NCBI RefSeq assembly: GCF_029867415.1
Contig: NC_081182.1
Span: 15,188,497 to 15,252,496 of the forward strand
Direction: 5' to 3'
Source of the DNA: Vicia villosa
Taxonomy: Eukaryota; Streptophyta; Magnoliopsida; Fabales; Fabaceae
Length of the DNA stretch: 64,000 nt
Below the pieces are notes generated by a model. That model was given only the letters and a program-made list of their open reading frames with translations, was not told the origin of the DNA and searched no databases. Of this stretch, positions 21,930 through 36,692 are shown piece after piece. A program made the translations under genes and the position numbers. Position 1 is the stretch's first letter; every line of letters starts with the position of its first letter.

Positions 21930-23545
21930 CAAAGTTAAATTCTATTATTAATCTAAATAATTTTATAAATGATGCTTACAAAAATAATATTTGCGTATAT
22001 ATTTGATCCATGTATTTTTATAAACGGTGTTACTTTTATATACCGGAAAAAATGTATTATTGATATAAATATTTTTTAATACGAAAATTAACTATTGATC
22101 CAGCTATTTTTGTAAATGATACGTAAGCATAAATAATATTTTTATATACGAAAGATGGTATTTATGATCCAAATATTTATGATTCAAAAATAGTATACGG
22201 AAAAAAATCTATTATGGATCTAAATATTTTTATATACGAAAATTTACTATTGATCCAGTTATTTTTATAAAGGATACCTAAACATAAATAAGATTTATAT
22301 GAAAAAAAAATATTATTGATCTAAATATTTTATATAAGAAAAATGGTATTTATGATCCACAAAATTTTGTTTCAAAAATGGTATACAGAAATAAATATAT
22401 TATTGATCTAAATATTTTTATATACGAAAATTTATTATTGATCCAGATATTTTTGTAGATGACACCTAAATATAAATAATATTTGTATACAAAAAAATTT
22501 ATTTATTTTAATAGGCCATGGAATTAATCAGGGGCATAAGGGATGCCCCACCCTATTACAAAGCAGAAAAACCTCTATCCAGATATTTTTGTAAATGATA
22601 CTTAAACATAAATAATATTTTTAAATACGAAATATGGTATTTATGATCCAAAAATAGTATACTGGAAAAAATCTATCATGGATCTAAATATTTTGATATA
22701 CGATAATTTATTATTGATCAAGTTATTTTTATAAATGATACATAAACACAAATAATATTTGTATGCAAAAAAATTATTATTGATCTAAATATTTTATATG
22801 AGAAAAATGGTATTTATGATCCACAAAATTTTGTTTCAAAAATGGTATACAGAAAAAAATCTATTATTGATCTAAATATTTTTATATACGAAAATTTACT
22901 ATTGATCCAGATATTTTTGTATATGATACCTAAATATAAATAATATTTGTATACAAAAAAAATTATTTATTTTAATAGGCCATGGAATTAATCAGGAGCA
23001 TAAGGGGTGCTCCCCCCTATTACAAGGCAGAAAAACCTCTATCCAGATATTTTTGTAAATGATACTTAAACATAAATAATACTTTTATATACGAAATATG
23101 ATATTTATGATCCAAAAAAAGTATACTGGAAAAAATCTATAATGGATCTAAATATTTTTATATACAATTATTTACTATTGATCCAGTTATTTTTATAAAT
23201 GATGCATAAACATAAATAATATTTGTATTTGAAAAAAAATTATTATTGATCTAAATATTTTATATACGAAAAATAGTATTAATGATCTACAAAATTTTGA
23301 TTCAAAAATGGTATACGGAAAAAAAATCTATTATTAATCTAAATATTATTATATACGTAAATTTACTATTGATTCAGATATTTTTGTAAATGATACCTAA
23401 ATATAAATAATATTTGTATACGGAAAAAAAATTGCTATTGATCTAAATATTTTTATCAATGAAAGATGATATAAATGATCCAAAAATGATATATTGGAAA
23501 AAATATATTATTGATTTAAATATTTTTATATACGAAATATTTTTT
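21930..23545. repeat. Tandem repeat, about 464-bp unit
   Basis: Phrases recur at a constant interval. TTATTGATCTAAATATTTTATAT lies at about 22312, 22777 and 23240; TATTGATCTAAATATTTTTATA lies at about 22399, 22862 and 23326. ATAGGCCATGGAATTAATCA lies at 22511 and 22975 and is missing from the third unit. Each unit itself consists of related sub-blocks (GATCCAGATATTTTTGTAAATGATAC). Roughly 3.5 units are present. It is non-coding and satellite-like. Confidence 0.75.
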
Positions 23546-24203
23546 TTTTCTTTTTTAACCTTCTATTTAAAATAAATATAATATATAAATAAATGTGCGT
23601 ACCATACTAGAACATGTGCCTATATCAAAATTTGTACATCGATGATACGTACATCCATATCATTTTTACTTGTTCACTTGCGTTACATATTTAGAAACAG
23701 ATTAACAACATTGATAATTTACCAATCATATATAATTTCAAGATAGTTATTCAATAGAGATTTATCAGGTTCAACATTAAAAAAGAAAAAAAAAATCATA
23801 TTATATAAACACATTGACACGTGAACTATGATTTGTAGAAAAATTTAAAATTATATAAGTCAATATTAATCTTCTAATACTTTTGGGCTTTGAATGATAA
23901 ATTGTATTATAAAAGAGGATTTTTACCCACCTTTTGGGGTTCTTAGGCACCATTTGCACTTTCAAAAATATCTCTCTAGTTCTGGAGATGTATCTTTAGA
24001 CGCATCTTTTTTTTACTCCACGTCAAAAGTTTCCAGAGATACATTTATGGAATATGTGTGTATGCATATTTATGAAAGAAAATCAGAAACAGAATACCAT
24101 GAAATCAACATTGCAACTATAAAACCAACATTGATGATTTCAACAGAAAATTAAATATTACATATCCATAGTCGGTGGATGCTTTCACATCTCTAAGATT
24201 TGT
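23546..24203. other. Unassigned AT-rich DNA
   Basis: No supported gene. Near 23975-24050 there are phrases of the GGAGATGTATCTTTAGACGCATC and CCAGAGATACATTTATGGAA kind, related to the palindromic units at 24651 and 56000, which may be transposon termini. Confidence 0.3.
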
Positions 24204-24521
24204 TCAAACTGTCGCTACCAACTCGAGCAAGATTTTCTCTTCGAAACTGAAATACAGCGACATCACCAAAATATCATCTCGGTTCTTGAGCTCAAAGTTA
24301 TTGTAAACGACGTTCCATTTGTTGTCAACTGAATGTGAATGGTACTCGAGCTTCACAACTTTTCGTTTGTCTCCGTAAGGTAGGCAATAATGGATTTCGT
24401 CAATGATATCGTCAAGCAAGGTGTAATCGGTGAGTTTGAACGTTCGCCCTAGTGTTTTACCGTCGGAATAGCAGACACTTGCGACATACCAACGGGTGTT
24501 GATATCATACAATTGAGACAT
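24204..24521 (-). CDS. Transposon-associated hypothetical protein, N-terminal piece
   Basis: An ATG at 24521 (minus) opens a 105-residue frame, MSQLYDINTRWYVASVCYSD ... LTDYTLLDDIIDEIHYCLPY ... NRDDILVM. It reads as real protein with a beta-grasp/PB1-like look and resembles the N-terminus of repetitive MULE-associated proteins of legumes. No catalytic domain follows in this window. It is probably a fragment of a mobile-element gene; function is unknown. Confidence 0.4.
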   Translation of the reverse strand: MSQLYDINTRWYVASVCYSDGKTLGRTFKLTDYTLLDDIIDEIHYCLPYGDKRKVVKLEYHSHSVDNKWNVVYNNFELKNRDDILVMSLYFSFEEKILLELVATV

Positions 24522-24650
24522 TTTTGTATTTGTGTGAAAGCCAACATAAGAAACCCCAAATTTATAGAAAACCTAGGTGAATATGGACCGACCATTTTCT
24601 ATCAAACTTCTTTTTGTATATATATCCACAGAACGATCCCATATTTATTG

Positions 24651-24676
24651 GTTCCGGAGGTATCTCTCCGGAACCT
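24651..24676. repeat. Perfect 10-bp inverted repeat
   Basis: GGTTCCGGAG-GTATCT-CTCCGGAACC. A related, imperfect unit (GATTCCTGAGGTATCTCTCC) recurs at about 24746. It lies just upstream, on the minus strand, of the frame starting at 24521. Confidence 0.7.
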
Positions 24677-24949
24677 TCCCTGGAACTGCACACTTGTCAA
24701 ACTTCTTTCCGAATCTTTTTCCACGGAACAACCCCATAATTATTGATTCCTGAGGTATCTCTCCGGAACGTTTCCTTGAATTGCAAACTTAAGAACCTTC
24801 CGTAGATACATATCCAGAACTTTTGCTGATACATTTTTAAACCAGAACATAATATAAAAAGTGAGTATATTGCAATGTTAAAAAGTGAGTACATTGCACT
24901 TCAAAAATTCAAAACGAATCAAAACAAGTATCGCCGACTTTATCTATTG

Positions 24950-25405
24950 GTGGTTCCCCTTGGACTTTTCTGCATTCGATTCCTTTTCAATGTTGTTTAA
25001 TCTTTCGAATTCGTGCATCTTTTCAACAAAATGATTCGGCCACGTCTCGAGATTTACGGTTGAATGAGTCACCCATTTTGGTGATGTAGGTGGTATGGGA
25101 CATCCCGGTTTCAAGTAAACTTATACAAAATGACTTGATTTTGTAAGCCATCCAATACACATGATGTGGTCATTTGGATTTCAATATGGTTTGGTGCATA
25201 GTGGAAAAAAAGTTTCTGAAAACCCGTATCGCGTCAAGTCAATGCACACCCTATCATATGCATATGCAATAAGATGACTCATATCCGGAAAGCTTATCCA
25301 TTTTGACACCGATGTCGGATTGCTCAAGCAAGGAACAAGAGATTTATAAGCAGCTTTGAATTTTTCTTTCTTTCCATTCAACCGTGTGCACGATTCTTTC
25401 TGCAT
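24950..25405 (-). pseudogene. Transposon-associated protein, C-terminal piece
   Basis: The minus frame reads KEKFKAAYKSLVPCLSNPTS, KWISFPDMSHLIAYAYDRVC and DLTRYGFSETFFPLCTKP. After a shift it continues with CIGWLTKSSHF-like and PTSPKWVTHST-like pieces down to about 25000. This looks like the C-terminal (OTU-protease-like) part of a MULE-related protein common in legume genomes. On the minus strand it precedes the N-terminal piece at 24521, so the two are not one collinear gene. Confidence 0.35.
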
Positions 25406-25449
25406 CTTTAACTCTTGGATAAGTTAATGACGGACAAGCACCTGATTAT

Positions 25450-26278
25450 CCTCTCCATTTGCAAGAAACTCCAATTTGAACCATTTTTTACTTCATATTT
25501 TGCCTCCAAAATTTCCCAACTTTGACAAGGCATATCTCCCTCAATTTTTAATATATGGCGGAGTTCTAGGACTTTTTGGAAACCTCAAGATATCCTCTTA
25601 AACCCACTTTGGAACATAGTTTTCATTTGGAGATTTTATCTTGATGATATACCCTTTGACAAAAAACTGCTTTTGGTTGACTTTTGAAAAGAACCTGTAA
25701 TCTTTTGTACCATATCTCCCAAATGAAGCTTTTCTGGCCTTGGCATGTGAGACACAAAGTTGTAGAGACTCTAATTTCCTTCAAAATAGGCTTTGAGTGG
25801 GGAATTTCTGATGTTCCATGTGAAAGTTATGCCTAGTCAAAGTTCAGTTGACTTTTTAAACCAAAACCCTAATTTAGTAATTATACCCTTTGTTGATTTT
25901 GAAGCTTTTTCTTGATGAATCGTGATCAACCTTTGATCAAATGATGAATATTTCAAGAGGTTGATGTTGACAAAAAATCAGGAGTTTTGACTGAAATTTG
26001 ACCATAGTTGACTTTTAGGTCAACCTAGTCGACCGTGGATCATCTGAGCATTTGAATGAGCAATCATTGGAATTGAAGCTTGAGAATTTGCCTGGAGATG
26101 TTCTGAGACATATGAGATACCCAGGAATCCATTTGAGGCCTTAGGAATTCAAACTCCTTTGATAAAATGCAAACCCTAGTTTTGGAGATCCTGGATAAGG
26201 AGGGGCTTTGTCTGATAGAACCCTTGAACCTTGAACCCTTGAAGATGAAATGAGATGGGCAAATTTTGGGGTATGACA
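25450..26278. mobile_element. Ogre-like Ty3/gypsy LTR fragment
   Basis: Ends GGGCAAATTTTGGGGTATGACA at 26278 (inverse: TGTCATACCCCAAAATTTGC), the terminus style of Ogre-type LTRs in the pea/vetch group. It contains the repeated GTTGACTTTT and TTGACC phrases of those LTRs, also seen near 48100. It is non-coding; strand is not fixed because both ends of a TG..CA LTR look alike. Confidence 0.5.
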
Positions 26279-26445
26279 CTATGAGAAAAACACCTGAGCA
26301 CCAAAGGCTTGAAATTAGATATAGAGTCGTCACCGTGGTTTTTATTTGAAGGGAAGTGTCGATAAAACCCTTAAAAAGTACAAAACATAGTCATCGCAAC
26401 CAGTTTAAAGTTCGGGAGTTGGTTGTACGAGGGGAAGGTATTAGG
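26279..26445. mobile_element. Ogre-like internal or LTR segment
   Basis: Contains GAGTCGTCACCGTGGTTTTTA, AAGGGAAGTGTCGATAAAACC and GAGGGGAAGGTATTAGG in the order known from legume Ogre-like elements. The last motif recurs at about 44120. It is cut at 26446 by another LTR start. Confidence 0.4.
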
Positions 26446-27780
26446 TGTAACACCCCAAATTCTACCCGAAATTATAATACGAAAAATATCATAGTACTTT
26501 AAAATTTCAAACAACACATTGGGGTATCACATATCAACTTAGAACTTCAACTCGTATTTCATTTAATTAAATGACACATAGCATTCGAATTAACAATCAA
26601 CTATCATCTTATCTCAATTCAAACAACTTGGAAGTATAATAAGTACTTCAAATTATTCAACTTGGAATCAACGGTTATAATAACAACAACTAAAAACATC
26701 GACAACATATAAATAATGATATAAACAACCCCCCGTGTGCTACGTATCAGAGCGACACACCAACAGGACTCGATGAAGCAACTACTTCCACAACTATACT
26801 TGAGTACCTGCCCATTTCCCATGGTAGGGGAAGCATCAGCAGAAAGGGTGAGATATTAAACTATATAAATAGGATCATGATAAATCATATATTAGGTAAA
26901 GAATATAAAGGAATCACCGACTCACACAACATCAACATAAACATCACAAAGAACATCATCAATGAATAGTCATGATATCAACATATAAACATATTCAACA
27001 AGTCATCCTATGAGCATCGTCAACATGTCAAGACATAGGCATCTTCAACAAGTCAACATATAAGCATCTTCAACAAGTCAACATATAAGCATCATTATCA
27101 ATATATAATCATTTTCAACAAGTTAACATATAAGCATTTATATCGTCATATAAGCATCGCAATGCATAATCAACAACTCCAACCAACAACAACGGACAAC
27201 GACTCAAATGTGACTCAATTGTGAATGTGCATGTGGTACCAATCGGAACTTCAGCCCTCGTCACCAATTGCCCAATTCAAAGGCACAAGGCATAAGCCTT
27301 CGTCATTAATTTGCCAATCCACGCTGTCACAGAGTATGCATATGAAATGTGACTCGACAAACAAGACAATACATCATACTCATCACAATCACATATCTTC
27401 ACGAGGCATAAGCCTATATCACAAACAATTACTATCAATACGAGGTAATTCACGTCACTGTGATATTTCATCTTCACTTGGTCACAATTAAATCATCATC
27501 ACAAATATATACAACGTCACGTATTACAAATCATCTCAAAACATCGTCATGTTTCGACACATCATCGCAATTATACAACTTCACATATAAACAAGTCATT
27601 ACATATATATCCTCATGCTTCAGCATATCACAACAAACATACAACTTCGTGTATTAACAAAACCGTTACAAATATACAATTCGCATATCATCAAGATTAT
27701 TAAAATTATCTTCATGTTTCGGCACATCGGTACAATTACTCAATTTCAGACATCTCTTGTACTCAACGAGAACCTTATAA
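26446..27780 (+). mobile_element. Second LTR-like fragment nested in the first
   Basis: Starts TGTAACACCCCAAATTCTACC inside the GGAAGGTATTAG segment, as an inserted LTR would. It holds degenerate repeats of TTCAACAAGTCAACATATAAGC (about 26985-27150) and many CATCACAATTATACAACTTC phrases (27360-27760). No coding domain or partner LTR was seen; the right limit is approximate. Confidence 0.4.
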
Positions 27781-28867
27781 TAGACTAGGGTTAAAGTGAT
27801 TGTTTACGATTGTTTATTTGTTTCTTATTTATTATTCATTGGATATTTATAATAAGAAGATATACAAAAGGAGGGAAAAAAAGTTTGTTTTTTATTAGTG
27901 TACTTATCAGGATTTTAGAATTCCGTGCCTACCTATCCACATGTGCAATGATAAATTTAGAGTATCGTAGTTCGTCTAAAAATGTTTGTGTGTTGATTGA
28001 TTTTAGTTTAAGAAAATGATTTTGACACACGGGGGCGGAAAATTTTAATTTGACAGAGGTTAAAAATAATTTGATGAGTTGAAGATTGATTTTGATTGTT
28101 TTAATTTGAATGACCGAACAATATGGTGTATTCCAAACAATTGGTTACTCGTGTGGATGTACAAAACTATCTTCCTTAATAAATTCAACTTACATACTCT
28201 ACAGTCTACACCATAGACATGGGTTGTTGAATAGTAGCATATAAGTAATCAAAATCTAGCAAATGTCTAATGGAAAATTTTGCATTTGACGAAATGTGTA
28301 ACCAAAATGAGAAGCTAGCTTGTGGTGTGTGAAACTAAAAGACAAATAAACAGTTTTCTTCCTTTCCTTTGTTACATATATTTTGTTAATATCCTATTCA
28401 AATATGCTCTGAACATTCAGTACAAATATAGCCATAGTACAGTGTAATTATTTGACCCATCATTATTCATTACTCGGATGGAAGAAAACTTGGTAATTGG
28501 TATATCCCAATATTATGATGATATTGACAATGTTTCACTAATTTCTTGGACACAATCAATGTGGCTATTGCCGTTAGTGGTACCCTAGGGTTAGATATAT
28601 TCATTTCAATGTATCTTAACTATACAAAAGACGAGTAGAAAAAAACTATACAAAAAAGAAGCTTTAATTTGTTGCATTATATTATTTAACTATGTAGGAT
28701 GTAGACTGAATTAATAAATTAAATAAAATTAACTTTAAAAAACCATAAAATAAGTTCAATGTCAAAGTAGCATGCTCCTTAAAGACAATTAAAGTGTTGA
28801 TTTTAAGATATGTTTGATGTTTCTATTAACTTCGACTTCTTTTTTTTTTCTTTCTGATTGAGTCATA
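27781..28867. other. Unassigned AT-rich DNA
   Basis: About 1.1 kb without recognised genes, termini or repeats. Confidence 0.3.
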
Positions 28868-28875
28868 CTCATACT

Positions 28876-29558
28876 TAGAGCTGTCAAAATGGGCTCGGCC
28901 CATTGGGCCGGCCCATAAGCCCTACAATTTAGCGCGGGTAGGACCGCAAAATATCTTAAAAAAACACGAGCCTGTCTTTTTGGGCCAGCCCATCGGGCCT
29001 ATGTTTTTTATGGACTGGGCCGGGCCGGGCCAAGCGGGCTTCGGGCTGGCCCATTAAAAAAAGATTTTGGTAAATTTTGGAGAAAAAAGATTGAGATAAG
29101 ATATGATTTCATAAATGTGTTCTCAAGTCATAAAGAAAAGTTAAAGAGGATCAAGATATATTTTCAAAATGATGTGATCAAGGAAATGGTTGTGAGATGT
29201 AGAGAAAATTTGATAAGTATTGGTGATAATATTAAGTTACTTTATACTTTTACATGGATGATTTTGTGGTATTCATATATGTTTATGGATAAATATTTTA
29301 AACATCACTTATATAAGTTTATGATGACTCTCTACTTATGTTGTATTGCATTTATCCATTACATCCTTTTTATAAAATTAAAATTATAATATTGAAATAC
29401 GGGCCGGGCTGGCCCATCGGGCCGCACAGGCCTTTGAAAAATGGGTCGGACTCATTTTATGTGGCCCATTTAGCAATTGGGCTGGGCCAGCCCATTAAAA
29501 CACGTTGGCCCACCGGGCCGAAGCGGGCTGGGCCGGGCCGGCCCATTTGACAGCTCTA
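28876..29558. mobile_element. hAT-type non-autonomous element with perfect 8-bp TSD
   Basis: 683 bases. Terminal inverted repeats are TAGAGCTGTCAAAATGGGC on the left and GCCCATTTGACAGCTCTA on the right. The flanking octamer CTCATACT is identical on both sides (28868-28875 and 29559-29566), the signature of hAT transposition. Subterminal regions are packed with GGGCCGGGCC/GGCCCATCGGGCC motifs in both orientations. The AT-rich centre has no transposase. Confidence 0.9.
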
Positions 29559-29564
29559 CTCATA

Positions 29565-29575
<11 letters not shown>

Positions 29576-29661
<86 letters not shown>
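29576..29661. repeat. (TA)n microsatellite
   Basis: About 43 TA units preceded by a short CT run that follows directly on the hAT target duplication. Confidence 0.95.
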
Positions 29662-29662
<1 letters not shown>

Positions 29663-29761
29663 CTTGTACAAGTATTTTCTTAAGATTTTAAACAAATATG
29701 TGATGCGGTATTATCCTATCATAGTTTTTCTTAGTCGATATGGTACCAATTTTTAAACTGA

Positions 29762-30288
29762 AAGAAAAAAAATGCTAAGAGGGAGAATATTATTATGGTT
29801 TACATGGTATATATACACTTTATTTTTTACCACTGCAATTATATATATAAATGTAATTAATTAATTTAATTAAAAAATAATTAATTTATTTTTTCTTATT
29901 AAAATTATGGTTAATTCAACTATATAAAATAATCATATTTAGTGTAGATTGAATTAATCATCATTTGTTTAAATGAATCAATTACATCTTTACTTTAAAA
30001 AAAAATTGTAACTGAAACATTTTTCTTCTCATATATTTTAGTTTTGTTAGGATATATTAAGTGAAACCTGAATCACGTTTGCAAAACTATTGCACTAGCC
30101 GTATTCGTTTAAACCGTGGTCCAAGCAATATTTTGTGCCATAATAACTTTCCATGAAAAGAAGTTGTCATAATAACTTCTTACTCGTACGTATTGACCCA
30201 AATTTTGATTTTGCTTTCTCTTTTCCACTATCAACAACAACTATATAGCATAGCAATTGAAAGAGGAGTTTGTAGACAAAGAAACAAG
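29762..30288 (+). promoter_or_regulatory. Upstream region of P450 gene, shared with second copy
   Basis: This DNA is collinear with 61531-62045 upstream of the second P450 copy, with small indels only. Shared phrases include GAATATTATTATG, TTTACATGGTA, GAATTAATCATCATTTG, TAAACCGTGGTCCAAGCAAT, CTTACTCGTACGTATTGACC and CTATATAGCATAGCAATTG just before the start codon. It therefore holds promoter and 5' UTR; no individual site is assigned beyond a possible CTATATAG TATA-like box at 30241-30248. Confidence 0.55.
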
Positions 30289-32967
<2,679 letters not shown>

Positions 32968-33553
32968 GATGTTATTGTATGAAATAAGAACATGTATCCC
33001 ACCACTCTTGGTATTGAATGGAAATAAAATAGACTACAGCTAAATTAGGGTTAGAATAAAAGGTAGAGAAAAAATTGCATATTGCTTATAAGAAAACGTG
33101 GTATTGCTTCAAGTTACAAAACTTATGTTGAGACTAAATATAAAATTTTGGTTGATCTTGTTGTCATCATTCCCCCATTATGCCATATCGCGGTGATTAT
33201 TAAACATCAATCTAAGGTTTTGTTTGAAAGCTCGGAAGAGAAATGAGGGAGGATTTTTGAAAGAAAAAAATTGAGTGAAAATAATAGAAAGATTTAGCCT
33301 AGAAGAATTTTAAAGGATTTATTTTTATTTAAAAATAAAAACCTTAATTTTGGACAATTAAAAAATTCTATTAGAAAAGAAATTCGAAAGGCTTAAACAA
33401 ATTGTTCAAATATAATTTAGTATTTCAAAAATTAAAATACTTTATACATAAATACTCTTTTATGATTCCATAAAAAAAAAATATTATGCAAAAGATTTCT
33501 CGATATTTTAAAAAAATTGTTTTTTGAAATTCTTCTTTCCGCTCCTCTCCATA
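32968..33553 (+). other. P450 3' UTR and flank
   Basis: The first 220 bases (GGATGTTATTGTATGAAATAA ... ATTATGCCATATCG) are repeated in the relic at 42928-43151. Beyond about 33190 nothing is recognised. Confidence 0.5.
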
Positions 33554-33561
33554 CTCTCAAA

Positions 33562-34507
33562 TAGAGGTGGAAATAGGTCAGGCCGATAGTAAGGGCCTAG
33601 AGGCTAGCCTATATAGGCTCAGGTCAGGCCACACATTTTTTTTAAAAAGAAAAGATCTATACTTTTTTATAAGCCAATTTAGTTAAAAAGACTATGCCTC
33701 AGGCCCTAAAAATAGTCTTTTAAACCTATCGGGCTGGCCTATTTAAATAAATATGAATAATTTTTTTATTATCATTATGTTATGTTTTGTACTTTGAATT
33801 AAAATACATAAATAAAACTTGGTTATCTTGAAGAATTTGTGAAAATAAGATGAAAACACCTGAAGAACATTGTTTTCATAAGTTCTCTTAAACAAATAAT
33901 CCCCCATAACTCATGCTAATAGGTAAGTTAAAATAAATCAATGCAAATAAATTATTAGTCTCTTGGTCTTTTAGTTAGTTAGTCAATTTAAACATTATTT
34001 GAATTGCTTATTTACATATGTCTAAAACAAATAGACTTTTATGTAGGCTGTCTAACCGGACTTTCGAAAAGGCCAAAGTCAAGCCTAAAAATAAGCCTAC
34101 GATAGGTTACAGGCCAAACTTAAGCTTCAGTTTTTTTCATAGGACAGACTTAAACTTTTTTTTTTTTTTTTCAATAAGCAATTTTATAAGATATTGCACT
34201 AGGGGTTCAACCCTTACAAAGACAAAACACTAAACAGTGTTATAACAAGAAAGAGGCACTTTGTACCAATCATAGAAACTATTATGGTGCAAAGAATGGC
34301 CTAAAGCCAACCATCTCCAGGAAAGAAAAATTACATTCGAAAACACCACATCATAGCAATAAGATTTGTTGTCAAAAATGATCGCATTTCTCATTAGCCA
34401 AATGCTCCACATTGTTGCTATCCAAATAGTGTTTATTTTGACTTTGCTATTAGCTATCTTCATAAACTTGACAAAGCCTAACTCGCCCCAACGTATTTCC
34501 ACCCCTA
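33562..34507. mobile_element. hAT-type element with perfect 8-bp TSD
   Basis: Left terminus TAGAGGTGGAAATAGG; right terminus CGTATTTCCACCCCTA (inverse of TAGGGGTGGAAATACG). The octamer CTCTCAAA flanks both sides (33554-33561 and 34508-34515). Subterminal GGTCAGGCC/GGCTGGCCTATTT motifs are typical of this group. No transposase. A LINE fragment has inserted near its right end. Confidence 0.8.
34157..34480 (-). mobile_element. 5'-truncated LINE nested in hAT
   Basis: The minus frame reads FVKFMKIANSKVKINTIWIA then WSIWLMRNAIIFDNKSYCYD, the C-terminal zf-RVT region of a plant LINE, followed by a 3' UTR. A poly-A tail is visible as a T run at about 34157-34173 on the plus strand. Its right junction lies inside the hAT right end. 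Confidence 0.65.
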
Positions 34508-34515
34508 CTCTCAAA

Positions 34516-35033
34516 CAGTGATAAGTATTAAGATTAATAATTTGCAATATATTTTAACAACAATATTTATTAAATAAAATTTGACAAAAAAACAACCTTT
34601 TTTCTCCATGTTATTGCAAATATGTAATAATTAACTTTTAGACTTAGAATATAAATTTTTATGTCTTTTCTTTTTATTTCTAAATTTAGGTAAAAAAAGA
34701 TATTTAAATAGTAGAAAATAAAAAAAAAAACAAATGAGAAACAGCTAAAAAAATTTGGATTGCAAGTAATTTCTTAGGGTGAGGGATTATCTTCTGGATC
34801 AGAGATATCATTTAAGAAAATTCGCTAGGCAAGCAACTCGTAATCGTATACATGCAAATCCGAAACAAAGACTTTAAAAGTAAGCCAAGGGAATTTTGTG
34901 AAACTAGCTTTCATCTTGGTATAGTCAGTCAAATAAAGTGTTTTATTGACTTTGTGAAACACAATTGGAATTACTTTCACGTGGAGAAGGGTAAAATTTA
35001 TAGGTGACACTCACTTCACCTAACAAAATTCTA
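34516..35033. other. Spacer with an unrecognised minus-strand gene fragment
   Basis: Between 35010 and 34790 the minus strand stays open with a protein-like reading (NFTLLHVKVIPIVFHKVNKT, TKMKASFTKFPWLTFKVFVS, then after a stop NDISDPEDNPSP). It could be a gene fragment; the family was not recognised. Left of it is AT-rich DNA. Confidence 0.3.
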
Positions 35034-35554
35034 TTTATAGATAAATCAATAAATATGTCCCAATTCAGCCGGTATTTCATAGTTTCTAGAAAGGGGCTAA
35101 TGTTACTTTTATTTATTTATTGTATATAGCCGGCTTAGCAAATGTTTAATTTGCCTCAAATCCATTTATTTGACTCAAAAGTTAGTTCCTATCAAAATTA
35201 AAGTATATTTCTTAATTTCTACTTTTCACTATAATCATTTTAAATTTTGAATTGATTTTGGTGTTGGGGAGTACTAGTCATGTAGGTCCACCTCAGGCCA
35301 CATAATAGAGATTAGCATCACCGGTTCAATACATCAAGTTCATCAACTGCATTGATTTCTAATTTCTGATCAAAACAGTGACATCGTCAATGGGAATTGA
35401 CTTCTGATTTCTACGATTTTCACGATTTTGAATTCAGCTCTCGATTTACCAATTCATAACCTCCTCAAGTCACTGAATCGAGAACATTTTAGCATCGGAT
35501 GCAGAGAGGCAAAAGATTGTTGCACCCCAAAATTTGCCCTCTTCATTTGTGCTA
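35034..35554. repeat. 521-bp direct repeat, copy 1 (empty-site side)
   Basis: Identical in length to 40105-40625 with about 6 differences. The left edge reads CTA|TTTATAG, matching exactly the base where the Helitron end joins copy 2. The last 37 bases (from TGTTGCACCCCAAAATTTGC at 35518) are the start of an Ogre-like LTR, so the LTR was present before the duplication. Confidence 0.85.
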
Positions 35555-36692
35555 AATGAGTATTTTGGCATGTTTGACACTTGTCAAACTCTCAACCCAT
35601 CTTCTATTTATATTTTAGCTATAAATGGAAACTTCCTTTAAATATATTATTACTATTAAATTTTTATATATTTTTTAATTTTTAATTTATCTAATTAATG
35701 TATTCCGTTTTTTTATCTCACGCTTCACATACCAATCTCGGTACATGTATAAGCAAATATTTGGGGAAGACCAAAGAAAATATACCTTGAGCCGTTTCAC
35801 ATTCATCGTCAATTTATATTCTCCCAATCCCATTCATCTCATCTTCAATGTCACACCTTCAATTTTCCAAGTAATCAATTAAAGTTTTTATTGATTTCTC
35901 TCTCTCGCGCGTTTCCATTTCAATCTCGGTAACAACAACAAAACACTCGAATCAAATCTCTACATGATCTCTCGCTCATTCTCGATCCTCAAACGCATCG
36001 ATTCAGCAATATAAAGCAAAGAAGAAACGAACCCTAAACCCATCAAATCTCATACCCCATATTTGATATTCACGGTACATACATGGTGAAAAAATGAAGA
36101 TGCAACAACAACTTACAAACAAAAGATAAAAACGAATTCGAAAAGGGTCAGGTACATGGAATAGTTGATCTTCTATTCTCAAGTCCTCTTTTGTATGCTT
36201 CGTCTTCTTCTCTCTGATTTCTTATTCGTTCTTCTTCTTTGTTTTCTTTTGCGGGTTATTGTTATCTGTGTGGTGTTTTAGCGGTGTCTGAGTTTGGGTT
36301 GTGGGAGTTCTAAGTGGTTTAGTGAAGGTGATAATTATTTGTGATTATGATTTGTGATGAGAGTAGGCGTGTAGTGACATTGACAGGGAAAAAAAGATGC
36401 GAATTAAATGGTTTTTTTGAAGTTTGTTCTTATCAAGGTTTTGGTTGGTCTGGTTTAGGTGAATGATATTGAATTTTGATTAATGATTTTAGTTTTGTTT
36501 ATTATGGTTTACAGTATTCTATAGATATGGTGTAATGAAGAAAGTTCAAGATTCTGGCATGTCGATGACAGCAGAAAGCTGAAGAAAGGTAAATGTTATT
36601 AGGTGTTGTTTGTCTAACATAAATAGTTACATGGGAAATTTATAGCTTATAATTATTTCTTCCCTGAATAACTAAACTTTTTATTTTGTTAG

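Noticed and set aside
23894..24154. 86-residue plus-strand ORF
   Set aside because: Composition and wording look non-coding; it overlaps palindromic transposon-like phrases.
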